A DNA stretch of 16,369 nt from E44-bin32 sp041573795. Its GTDB lineage: Bacteria > Chloroflexota > Anaerolineae > Anaerolineales > E44-bin32. The stretch's first letter is position 1, and the number at the start of each line of letters is the position of its first letter. The translations under genes and the position numbers were made by a program. The notes beneath the pieces are model-generated. The model was not told the origin of the DNA. It worked only from the letters and a program-made list of their open reading frames with translations, and ran no database searches. Below are positions 1 to 7,812 of the stretch, one piece after another. The stretch is taken from NCBI GenBank assembly GCA_041573795.1, contig JBFFQB010000076.1, positions 1 through 16,369 on the forward strand, written 5' to 3'.

Positions 1-10
1 GAGAGCGCTG

Positions 11-2023
11 GTGCATTCATTTTCCTGGCAAAGCGCATTGTTTACACTTGGATTGGCCGTTTATATCGCCAGCCGCTTGATTGCCCTGGAAGATTTTCCG
101 ATTTACTTCTTCTCCGACGAAGCCGTTCAGACCGTCCTGGCAGCAGATTTCGTCCGGGATGGATTGCATGGGTACGACGGGATCTTCCTGCCAACGTACT
201 TTGAAAACGCTTCGCTCTTTAATCTCAGTATCTCTGTCTACCTGCAGATCATCCCCTATCTCTTGTTCGGGAAATCAGTCTTGGTCACGCGTGCCGTTCC
301 CGCGCTGGTGAGCGCAACAGCAGCGGTTGCATTGGGGTTGATTTTCAAGCGCGCCTTCCGACTATCAGCATGGTGGACCGCGCCCTTTGCGCTCGGTCTT
401 ATCCCAACCTGGTTCCTGCACTCACGTACAGCATTTGAGACAACCCTTTTTGTTAGTTTCAGCTGTTGGGCGCTCTATTTCTATCTCGAATACCGCCGCG
501 ACAAACCCTGGAACCTCCTGCCAGCCATGTTCTTCGCTGCGCTAGGTTTTTACAGCTATGCCGGCGCTCAAGTGGTTCTCGCTGCCCTCGGATTCCTGCT
601 TGTGATTGTGGATTGGCCCTATCATCGCCAGCATTCCCGCCCCTTGCTGGCGGCTGCGCTGCTTGCGATCCCGCTGATCTACCCCTATTTCCGTTTCAGG
701 GCAGTACACGCCGGCGAGGCTTATTTTCATCTCCGCCGCCTGGATAGCTACTGGTTCCGCGATCTCTCACCCTCGACCAAGGTGTTGACATTCCTTCAAC
801 AATACTTACAAGGTTTGAGCCCACTCTATTGGTTCTCGCGTTTCCCCGACGAGCTTCCTCGCCACTTGATGCGTGGCTATGGCCGTATTTCCCCCCTGGC
901 CCTGCCCTTCTTTCTTCCCGGGTTATATCAAACCATCCGACAATGGAAAGCTTTTGAGTACCGAACGCTGTTGCTGCTGGTGATTGCTGCTCCTATAGGC
1001 GGGGCTTTGATCTCGGTTGGAATCACACGAGTGCTACTTCTCGTTATACCGGCCGCAATACTCATCGGCATTGGTTTCTCCTGGGTCATCTCCCGCATCC
1101 GCCATCAGACGCTAAGAACCAGTGCGATCGCGCTATCTTTCTGTTTATTGATTCTCGCTCAAGCCCTTATGCTGAGTGATAGCGTTAGGAATGGTCCAAC
1201 CTGGTATACAGATTATGGAATGGGAGGGATGCAATACGGCGCTACGCAGGTTTTTCGAGCTGCTGATGAAATGGCTTCTAAGCCCGGTATCGGGCGAGTA
1301 TATGTCTCGCCTACCTGGGCCAATGGAACCGATATCCTGATGCGCTTTTTCCTGCCCGACGAGGGTCCGGTGGCCATCTCTAATGCAGGACCCTTTCTCG
1401 AAGAAATGAAGCCAGAACTGCTGCCAGAGACGGTCTTTTTACTCACGCAAAGTGAATATACTGATTTGCTCAATAATCCAAAAGTTGGAGAGGTGACGAC
1501 GGAGAAGATTATCCCCTTCCCTAATGGACTGCCCGGTTTCTATTTTGTCCAATTTAGCTACTCTCCGGATGCGGAGGCGAATTTCGCACAGGAACAAGCC
1601 ATGCGAGAATCCGTCCAGACAGGACAAATCAACTATCGTGATCGTTCAGTTATCGTTGAGTATCCCTTCTCGGATATGGGGGAGTTGAAGCATGTTTTCG
1701 ATGCTGACCCCTTCACGCTTCTGCGTTTCTACGCCGCAAATCCGGCAACCATTAGCTTGGGCTTCGATGAACCAACCGCACTTGAGGGAATATCCGTCAC
1801 CACCGGCAGCATGGATATACAACTCACCTCGAGACTATATCTCGCAGGTGAAGATTCTCCCCGGATCTTTTCGCTTCAATTTGTGGATCTCCCGGATGAT
1901 CCCACCGTCGAGCTCGATTTTGGAGAAAGATTCGAAGATGTGATCAAGATCGAGGTTGAGATCATGGCGCTTTCAGCCGGATCCCCTTTTAAGATCCACC
2001 TCCGTGAACTTGTGCTGAAGTAA
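11..2023 (+). CDS. GT39/PMT-like multi-pass membrane glycosyltransferase with C-terminal beta-rich domain (5' end uncertain)
   Basis: Probable GT-C fold glycosyltransferase that moves a sugar from a polyprenyl-phosphate donor on the outer face of the cytoplasmic membrane; donor and acceptor are unknown. A first hydrophobic helix (about residues 9-26) is followed by an exposed loop with an Asp-Glu pair (D36-E37), the usual catalytic position in ArnT/PMT-type enzymes. About ten more hydrophobic segments run to residue 390. The last 130 residues (from about N541) are soluble and beta-rich, with an FDADPFTLLRF stretch near 563 and NPATISLGF near 577, which resembles a discoidin/galactose-binding-like sandwich. 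The GTG at 11 is the first start codon visible, but the frame is open to the window edge and no ribosome site is visible, so the true start may lie upstream. The stop is 1 nt before the next gene. The family call is fairly safe; the C-terminal domain is an inference. Confidence 0.8.
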   Translation: MHSFSWQSALFTLGLAVYIASRLIALEDFPIYFFSDEAVQTVLAADFVRDGLHGYDGIFLPTYFENASLFNLSISVYLQIIPYLLFGKSVLVTRAVPALVSATAAVALGLIFKRAFRLSAWWTAPFALGLIPTWFLHSRTAFETTLFVSFSCWALYFYLEYRRDKPWNLLPAMFFAALGFYSYAGAQVVLAALGFLLVIVDWPYHRQHSRPLLAAALLAIPLIYPYFRFRAVHAGEAYFHLRRLDSYWFRDLSPSTKVLTFLQQYLQGLSPLYWFSRFPDELPRHLMRGYGRISPLALPFFLPGLYQTIRQWKAFEYRTLLLLVIAAPIGGALISVGITRVLLLVIPAAILIGIGFSWVISRIRHQTLRTSAIALSFCLLILAQALMLSDSVRNGPTWYTDYGMGGMQYGATQVFRAADEMASKPGIGRVYVSPTWANGTDILMRFFLPDEGPVAISNAGPFLEEMKPELLPETVFLLTQSEYTDLLNNPKVGEVTTEKIIPFPNGLPGFYFVQFSYSPDAEANFAQEQAMRESVQTGQINYRDRSVIVEYPFSDMGELKHVFDADPFTLLRFYAANPATISLGFDEPTALEGISVTTGSMDIQLTSRLYLAGEDSPRIFSLQFVDLPDDPTVELDFGERFEDVIKIEVEIMALSAGSPFKIHLRELVLK

Positions 2024-2024
2024 G

Positions 2025-3998
2025 ATGTCCCCCCGCTCTGAGAACACATCTGTAGTGCCACTGAACCGATACGTTTTTTTGGGGCTAGGGCTTCTTGGGC
2101 TACTCTTGATTGCGATCAGCGGTGACTCGCCCTCTAGGTATTTCGACATCTTCACGAACCCGGCAACGTCAGTAATGGGATGCCTGTATCTTGCGATCGC
2201 GCTGGCTTCCCTTTTGTCCAAAAGTTTTGCCTCCAGTTTCGCCGATCGAGTACAACAATTCGGTACTTCACTGGATTTAATTCCATCTGCTGGGTGGATC
2301 CTGCTCATGGGCATAGGGTTTAGCCTTGCCGGATCCGTTAGCGCCGGGGCAGGACCAAACCCGGGCAATATCCTCAGCCTCCCGCTTTGGTTTTTGGGTG
2401 CCGCTCTCATATTCCTCTCACTCCGAAGGCAGGATTCCCCGCCGGCACAAGAATGTTATCCTGCCGGTGATCTTGTCGTTCTGCTCATCCTTTTCTTATT
2501 GGCCTTTATGCTACGGGTGGTCAGGTTGGAACAGATGCCCTATGTTCTCAGCGGCGATGAGGGCTCCGTTGGTCTCGTCGGCTGGGAATTCATACAGGGA
2601 TCCAGGGACAACCTGCTCGGATTGGGGTGGTTCTCATTCCCAGCCCTTTACTCCTGGCTTCTCTCCTTAAGTCAACTTGTTTTTGGCCGCACTGCGGTTG
2701 CCATTCGCCTTGTCTCAGCTCTAGCGGGTGCGTTGACCATCCCGGGGACATATCAAGCTGGCCGAACCCTCTTTAATCGTAGTGTCGGCTTGTTAGCAGC
2801 CGTGTGGTTGGCGGCCTTCCATTACCACGTCTTCTTCAGCCGGATTGCTTACAACAACGTGTTCGATGGGCTTTTTCTGATTCTGTGTGTAACGCTTTTG
2901 TATCAGGCTTGGCAGAGCAATCGGCGCACCGATTTCCTCTTGCTCGGGGTCTTGCTCGGTTTTTCCCAATATTTCTATACAACCGCACGCGCCATACCGC
3001 TTATCCTGGTTCTATGGCTGCCCTGGCTGCGCCTGCGCAACGCCAGATGGAAAACGTACTTGCCCCAACTAACATCTACCCTGCTCGTGGCAGGTAGCAT
3101 CTCGTTGCCTTTGATCGCCACCTACCTGTCGCAACCCGATACCTTGATCTTCACTGCAGGTCGAGTTTCTTTACTTGACCCTACGCTTCTGGGTCCGGCA
3201 GCAAGGGCATTGGGCACCAGTCCGCTCGGCTTGGTCCTGGAGCAAACTCTGGTAACCGCACTCGGATTGACCGTCGGAGAGCTGCAGGGCATCTACTTGG
3301 ACTCCGGTCGGCCCATGTTGCTGGGTCTATCCACGATCATCTTTGCCTTGGGATTAATGCTCGCTCTGATTCGCTGGCGCAAGCCGAATTTTGCCATCCT
3401 GCTTCTTACCCTCCTATTCTCGATCCTCATCGGCGGCTTGAGTGTAGAGGCTCCCAGCAGCCAACGCTTGATCCTGCTACCCCCGATCCTGGCCTTGATC
3501 ATTGCCGCCTTGCTTGACAGCGTGCGTGCATGGCTGGATCAGCACTGGCCGCGTCTACGACTACTCTTCAGCATCTTGATCCTCTCCAGTATGGCCTGGA
3601 TGGTGTTAGAAAATGTTAATCAGCTCTTCCGCGTTTACTTCCCGGAGGAACATTATGGCAGTCTGAATGGAGAAGTGACGCAGGAGATGATTGAGATGCT
3701 GCAGGAAGAGACCCCTGAAGTCCTCCTTTACTTCATCGGGGGGGAACGGATGCAATACGATTCAATCCCGAGCATCACCTATTTGCAGCCGGCGTATAAG
3801 GCTAAAAGTCTAAATCCTGTAGATCAGTTATCACTTCCCTCTGCTGTTCAGCAGCGCACCCTGTTCATTGTCCTCCCCGAACAAGCATCCGCTTTGACGG
3901 AGATCGCCGCAACCTATCCCGAGTCCACCGTTATTGCACGCTATAATCGTCACGGACGGATCCTCTTTTATGTCCGGAGCGTTGAGCCAACGACTTAA
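2025..3998 (+). CDS. GT39/PMT-like multi-pass membrane glycosyltransferase
   Basis: A second GT-C type membrane glycosyltransferase, probably acting on a lipid-linked sugar at the outer membrane face. It differs from its upstream neighbour in having an extra N-terminal block of about four hydrophobic segments (residues 14-135) before the catalytic unit, which starts with a helix at about 149-165. The Asp-Glu pair follows at D178-E179 in a SGDEG context. Many further membrane helices follow to about residue 530. The C-terminal 120 residues are soluble and shorter than in the first protein, without the discoidin-like pattern. The ATG lies 1 nt after the preceding stop with no clear Shine-Dalgarno, which suggests translational coupling. 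The two proteins are alike in plan but not close copies. Specificity cannot be read from the sequence. Confidence 0.82.
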   Translation: MSPRSENTSVVPLNRYVFLGLGLLGLLLIAISGDSPSRYFDIFTNPATSVMGCLYLAIALASLLSKSFASSFADRVQQFGTSLDLIPSAGWILLMGIGFSLAGSVSAGAGPNPGNILSLPLWFLGAALIFLSLRRQDSPPAQECYPAGDLVVLLILFLLAFMLRVVRLEQMPYVLSGDEGSVGLVGWEFIQGSRDNLLGLGWFSFPALYSWLLSLSQLVFGRTAVAIRLVSALAGALTIPGTYQAGRTLFNRSVGLLAAVWLAAFHYHVFFSRIAYNNVFDGLFLILCVTLLYQAWQSNRRTDFLLLGVLLGFSQYFYTTARAIPLILVLWLPWLRLRNARWKTYLPQLTSTLLVAGSISLPLIATYLSQPDTLIFTAGRVSLLDPTLLGPAARALGTSPLGLVLEQTLVTALGLTVGELQGIYLDSGRPMLLGLSTIIFALGLMLALIRWRKPNFAILLLTLLFSILIGGLSVEAPSSQRLILLPPILALIIAALLDSVRAWLDQHWPRLRLLFSILILSSMAWMVLENVNQLFRVYFPEEHYGSLNGEVTQEMIEMLQEETPEVLLYFIGGERMQYDSIPSITYLQPAYKAKSLNPVDQLSLPSAVQQRTLFIVLPEQASALTEIAATYPESTVIARYNRHGRILFYVRSVEPTT

Positions 3999-4010
3999 TC
4001 ATGTGCTTGC

Positions 4011-4016
4011 GAGGAG
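4011..4016 (+). promoter_or_regulatory. Shine-Dalgarno deciding the TTG start of the dehydrogenase
   Basis: GAGGAG lies 6 nt before the TTG at 4023. The two ATGs in this gap (4001 and 4018) are in other frames, so this site supports the rare TTG start, which gives the normal N-terminus MKAIVYQEHG of the family. Confidence 0.6.
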
Positions 4017-4022
4017 CATGGG

Positions 4023-5060
4023 TTGAAAGCTATTGTTTACCAAGAACACGGTGGCCCAGATGTCTTGCGCTACCTAGATATGCCAAGACCCGAGCCTGGA
4101 CCTGGCGAGGTGCTTATTCGCTTGCGGGCTGCCGCCCTCAATCGTCTTGATCTTTGGGTACGGGAAGGGTGGCCCGGCTTGAAACTGAGCATGCCTCATA
4201 TTCCCGGTGCCGATGGGGCTGGCGAGGTCGAGGCGCTTGGCGAAAATATTGATCAATTTGCTCTTGGCGATCGGGTGGTCATCGATGCCAACATCGGTTG
4301 TGGCGAATGTGATGCCTGCCTGGCCGGGCAAGACAATCTCTGTCATGATTGGAACTTGCTCGGTGAGACGATCCCGGGAACGTTGGCAGAGTTTGTCAGC
4401 GTTCCTGCGCGTAACCTGTTGACCATTCCCGATTCGTTCGAGTACAGTCAAGCCGCTGCCGCCAGTCTGGTGTTTCTCACCGCCTGGCATTCTCTGATTA
4501 CGCGTGGAAAGTTGCAAGCCGGAGAAACCGTCCTGGTCGTTGGCGCTGCTGGCGGCGTAAATCTCGCCAGCATTCAAATCGCCAAATTGGCTGGTGCAAC
4601 TGTTGTTGTGGTCGGGTCCAACAAAGAAAAATGTGCGCTGGCGGAATCGCTGGGCGCCGATATCCTGATCGATCGGTCAGAGCAGCCGATCTGGGATAAA
4701 GCTGCCTGGTCAGCTACGGAGCGACGAGGAGCCGATGTTATTGTTAATAATGTTGGTGCCGAAGCCATGATGTTGAGCATGCGCGCAGCTGCCCGAGGCG
4801 GCCGTATCCTCACCGTTGGAAACACCGGGAACCCAATATTCGAAATCGATAACCGCTATATATTCGGAAAGCACTTAAGCATCATCGGATCGACGATGAG
4901 TCCACTCCAGGATTTCCGCACTGTCATGGGGTTGGTTTTCAGCGGTAAACTCGAAGCAGTCATCGACCGGCATTACCCGCTCAAAGACACCGGCTCGGCG
5001 CTGCAACGATTAGAAGCAGGTGAACAACTTGGCAAGCTTGTCATCGACATCCCCTCCTAG
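4023..5060 (+). CDS. Zinc-binding dehydrogenase / quinone oxidoreductase-like (MDR superfamily)
   Basis: Medium-chain dehydrogenase/reductase that most likely reduces or oxidises a carbonyl or enoyl substrate with NAD(P)H in the cytosol. The N-terminal GroES-like domain (about 1-135) carries four cysteines C93, C96, C99 and C107, the structural zinc lobe of this superfamily. The Rossmann domain has a VVGAAGGV dinucleotide loop at 172-179. The usual catalytic-zinc ligands are not where expected: N40 stands at the Cys46-like position and the PGADGAG segment (61-67) has no His. Classical alcohol dehydrogenase chemistry is therefore unlikely and a QOR/enoyl-reductase-like role is more probable. 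The start is a TTG: neither nearby ATG (4001, 4018) is in frame, while GAGGAG at 4011-4016 sits 6 nt upstream of the TTG. Length (345 aa) is normal. The substrate is unknown. Confidence 0.85.
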   Translation: MKAIVYQEHGGPDVLRYLDMPRPEPGPGEVLIRLRAAALNRLDLWVREGWPGLKLSMPHIPGADGAGEVEALGENIDQFALGDRVVIDANIGCGECDACLAGQDNLCHDWNLLGETIPGTLAEFVSVPARNLLTIPDSFEYSQAAAASLVFLTAWHSLITRGKLQAGETVLVVGAAGGVNLASIQIAKLAGATVVVVGSNKEKCALAESLGADILIDRSEQPIWDKAAWSATERRGADVIVNNVGAEAMMLSMRAAARGGRILTVGNTGNPIFEIDNRYIFGKHLSIIGSTMSPLQDFRTVMGLVFSGKLEAVIDRHYPLKDTGSALQRLEAGEQLGKLVIDIPS

Positions 5061-5451
5061 GCCTTCACTCGTAACTTGGCTTAGCCTCGGAGTGTTAACC
5101 TTCTCAGGATGGCAATGGGCCGCGACGTATACGGCCCTTCGTCTACCGGATCTAGCCCTGACTTTCCCTAAGAGCTACCTTATCGGCCGGCCGGCCGTTT
5201 ATGGTTTGCTCTCATTAGCAATTGCAATAGGACTTTACTTCGGCTTCGTCTGGGCGCCGAGATGGGCGCGATGGGTGGGATTGGGCATCGTGATCTGGTC
5301 TACACTTGAACGCCTGATCTTCAGCCCGAGCCAGTATGCATCTCGCACGCTAATAGGAACAAGCCTGATTACTTTCCTGCTTTGGGGCATACTGCTATTG
5401 ATCCTTCGGCGGCCAAAAGTACGTGATTACTTTCAGGAGAATCCTGCATGA
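5020..5451 (+). CDS. Small four-helix membrane protein, unknown function
   Basis: Not recognised as a named family. The protein has about 143 residues with four hydrophobic segments at about 18-36, 58-78, 84-101 and 110-130, and a short charged C-terminus. It is rich in Trp and aromatic residues near the membrane edges. The start is uncertain: GTG at 5020 lies inside the 3' end of the dehydrogenase gene, and in-frame TTG codons at 5029 and 5038 are alternatives; an AGGTG at 5018-5022 would suit the 5029 TTG. No in-frame ATG exists near the start. Its stop overlaps the ATG of the carboxyltransferase gene (ATGA), so the two are probably translationally coupled. This ties it to the carboxylase operon by position only; a transport or membrane-anchor role would be a guess. 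Confidence 0.65.
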   Translation: MNNLASLSSTSPPRPSLVTWLSLGVLTFSGWQWAATYTALRLPDLALTFPKSYLIGRPAVYGLLSLAIAIGLYFGFVWAPRWARWVGLGIVIWSTLERLIFSPSQYASRTLIGTSLITFLLWGILLLILRRPKVRDYFQENPA

Positions 5452-6998
5452 CTGATCCATCACAAATTGACCACCTGAATCAACAACGCCAGAAAGCCCG
5501 TTTGGGTGGAGGCGAAGAGCGGATCAAAGCCCAACATGATCGTGGTCGCCTTACCGCTCGCGAACGATTAGAGCTCTTATTAGATAAGGGGTCTTTTCGC
5601 GAAACGGACATGTTTGTTACCCATCGAACCACCGACTTCGGACTCGATGAGAAGAAATTCCTCAGTGATAGTGTCGTTACGGGTTGGGGTACGGTCGAAG
5701 GGCGCCTGGTTTACGTTTTCTCCCAGGATTTCACCGTCTTCGGAGGCAGTCTGGGGGAGGTCCATGCCGAGAAAATCTGCAAGATTATGGATATGGCTGT
5801 AAAGAATGGGGCGCCGGTGATTGGGCTGAACGATTCAGGTGGCGCCCGAATCCAGGAGGGAGTGGTTTCCCTGGGAGCCTATGCAGACATCTTTTTGCGC
5901 AACACGCTCTCTTCCGGCGTGATCCCACAGATCAGTGCCATTATGGGGCCTTGTGCCGGAGGTGCAGTGTACTCACCCGCACTCACCGATTTCATATTTA
6001 TGGTCCGCAATTCATCCTATATGTTTGTCACTGGGCCCGATGTTGTTAAAACCGTGACCCATGAAGAAGTAGACTTCGAGTCGCTAGGGGGTGCCGATGT
6101 TCATGCCAGCACATCAGGAGTGTGCCATTATGTCGCCGAGAGCGAGACGGATTGTCTGTACATGATCCGCTTGATGCTCTCCTACCTTCCACAGAATAAT
6201 ATGGAAGATCCTCCTTATGTGCCTACTAGCGACGATCGCTTGCGAACTGAGGAGGCACTCGACCACATCATTCCCGACGACCCCAGTAAACCTTATGATA
6301 TGCGCGAAGTGATTAAACTCGTCGTTGATGATGGCGTCTTCTTTGAGGTGCACGAGCAGTATGCTCCAAATATTGTCACTTGCTTTGCGCGACTCGGGGG
6401 CCACAGCGTCGGCATCATCGCCAATCAACCGTCGGTGCTGGCGGGTGTGCTCGATATCAATTCCTCAGATAAAGCCGCGCGCTTTGTACGCTTTTGCGAT
6501 TCATTCAATTTACCCCTAATTACATTTGTGGATGTGCCGGGCTTTTTACCCGGTACGGGACAAGAACACGGCGGCATCATCCGGCACGGCGCCAAATTGC
6601 TGTATGCCTACTGTGAAGCTACCGTACCAAAACTAACGGTTATCACGCGTAAAGCCTACGGCGGGGCTTATGATGTTATGTCGTCCAAGCATATCCGCGG
6701 CGACTTGAATTTAGCCTGGCCTTCAGCGGAACTTGCCGTTATGGGTCCTGATGGCGCCGTGAGCATTATCTTCCGCAAAGAATTGGCCGAGGCGAAGGAT
6801 TCTGAGCAACGCAAAGTTGAGCTGGTGGATGAATATCGCCAAAAATTTGCCCATCCTTATATCGCTGCTGCACGCGGATATATCGATGACATCATCGAGC
6901 CACGCTTCACACGCCCGCGTCTCATTAATGGGCTCGAGATGCTGACCAATAAGCGTGATTCAAACCCGCCCAAAAAACATGGCAACATCCCACTCTAA
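5448..6998 (+). CDS. pccB: Propionyl-CoA carboxylase carboxyltransferase (beta) subunit
   Basis: Transfers the carboxyl group from carboxybiotin to propionyl-CoA, giving (S)-methylmalonyl-CoA, in a cytosolic multi-subunit complex with the biotin carboxylase and carrier encoded downstream. It has the typical tandem crotonase-like carboxyltransferase halves. The N-terminal half shows ERIKAQHDRGRLTARERLELL (24-44, with R34 and R38 conserved), DSGGARIQEG (129-138) and the first oxyanion loop GPCAGGAVYSP (168-178). The C-terminal half shows VDVPGFLPGTGQEHGG (361-376) and RKAYGGAYDVM (401-411). Asp409 in that last motif is the residue found in propionyl-CoA carboxylases, where acetyl-CoA carboxylases of the same family have Ile. 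Length (516 aa) is standard. AGGAG at 5435-5439 precedes the ATG, which overlaps the stop of the previous gene. Family is certain; propionyl preference is likely but not proven. Confidence 0.95.
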   Translation: MTDPSQIDHLNQQRQKARLGGGEERIKAQHDRGRLTARERLELLLDKGSFRETDMFVTHRTTDFGLDEKKFLSDSVVTGWGTVEGRLVYVFSQDFTVFGGSLGEVHAEKICKIMDMAVKNGAPVIGLNDSGGARIQEGVVSLGAYADIFLRNTLSSGVIPQISAIMGPCAGGAVYSPALTDFIFMVRNSSYMFVTGPDVVKTVTHEEVDFESLGGADVHASTSGVCHYVAESETDCLYMIRLMLSYLPQNNMEDPPYVPTSDDRLRTEEALDHIIPDDPSKPYDMREVIKLVVDDGVFFEVHEQYAPNIVTCFARLGGHSVGIIANQPSVLAGVLDINSSDKAARFVRFCDSFNLPLITFVDVPGFLPGTGQEHGGIIRHGAKLLYAYCEATVPKLTVITRKAYGGAYDVMSSKHIRGDLNLAWPSAELAVMGPDGAVSIIFRKELAEAKDSEQRKVELVDEYRQKFAHPYIAAARGYIDDIIEPRFTRPRLINGLEMLTNKRDSNPPKKHGNIPL

Positions 6999-7797
6999 CG
7001 AGATCCTTCCCCCGGCAGAATTCCCGAGCCTCGATCCCAGGGATCATGGGAAGCTCGAAATCGATGGCCACCGGCTCTACTGGGAACGTTATGGCTTGGC
7101 CCAGGACCCATGCGTATTGTTGCTTCACCACGGTTTGGGCTCAATCCGCTCCTGGCGTCGTCAGATCCCAGCTTTTGTGGCTGCGGGATGGCAAGTGGTT
7201 GTGTTCGATCGATGGGGATACGGCAGGTCGGATCGACGTGAGGAATTTGAACATGCCTACCTTGTCAACGATAGGGATGAAGCATTTCGCCTGTTAGACG
7301 CACTGGGTGTGGAACAGCTCGCCCTGGTCGGTCACAGTGATGGCGGATCGATCGCCCTCTTGATGGCCTGCGAACAACCGCAACGAATTTCGGCAATGGT
7401 TGTTGTTGCAGCCCATATCTACGTCGAACCAAAGATGGAGGCGGGCTTAGATTTGATCGCTCAAATGGGGACAAACGCGGCCTTTCTCGCTGGATTAAAG
7501 CGCGAGCATGGTGATCGAACAGAAGACCTGATTCACGCCTGGTTGAAGCATTGGCGATCCGCCGGTACGCAATCACTCAGCATGCGTGATCGCCTCTTGG
7601 AGATTCGCTGCCCAACTTTGGTAATTCAGGGCGAATTGGATGAGCACGCCACCCCACAACATGCAATTGATATTGCCAATGGGGTCCAGCAGGGTTCGTT
7701 ATGGCTGATCCCCTCGGTCAAGCATATGCCTGCACATGAAATACCCGAGGTGTTCAACCAGCATGTACTCGAGTTTCTGGCAGACTCGATCACATGA
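6979..7797 (+). CDS. Alpha/beta hydrolase
   Basis: Serine hydrolase of the alpha/beta fold, about 272 aa, cytosolic (no signal peptide). Numbered from the ATG at 6979, the nucleophile elbow is GHSDGG with Ser120, the acid is probably Asp221 in GELDEHATP, and the base is probably His249 in VKHMPAH. The oxyanion region is HHGLGS (about 50-55). The ATG at 6979 and a GTG at 6955 are both in frame and both overlap the 3' end of the carboxyltransferase gene; neither has a strong ribosome site, and the ATG is chosen here. It sits between the carboxyltransferase and biotin carboxylase genes, which hints at a linked job such as hydrolysis of an acyl-CoA or ester, but substrate cannot be inferred from the sequence. 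It resembles generic esterase/lactonase/epoxide-hydrolase relatives. Confidence 0.85.
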   Translation: MATSHSNEILPPAEFPSLDPRDHGKLEIDGHRLYWERYGLAQDPCVLLLHHGLGSIRSWRRQIPAFVAAGWQVVVFDRWGYGRSDRREEFEHAYLVNDRDEAFRLLDALGVEQLALVGHSDGGSIALLMACEQPQRISAMVVVAAHIYVEPKMEAGLDLIAQMGTNAAFLAGLKREHGDRTEDLIHAWLKHWRSAGTQSLSMRDRLLEIRCPTLVIQGELDEHATPQHAIDIANGVQQGSLWLIPSVKHMPAHEIPEVFNQHVLEFLADSIT

Positions 7798-7812
7798 AGG
7801 GATAATAGGTAC

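Noticed and set aside
4074..4577. 167-residue minus-strand open frame opposite the dehydrogenase
   Set aside because: Fully inside a clear MDR-family gene, no recognisable domain and no ribosome site seen.
5184..5197. 14-bp GC-only palindrome CGGCCGGCCGGCCG
   Set aside because: It lies in the coding frame of the small membrane protein (Gly-Arg-Pro-Ala codons), is single-copy here and has no loop, so it is most likely a by-product of codon use.
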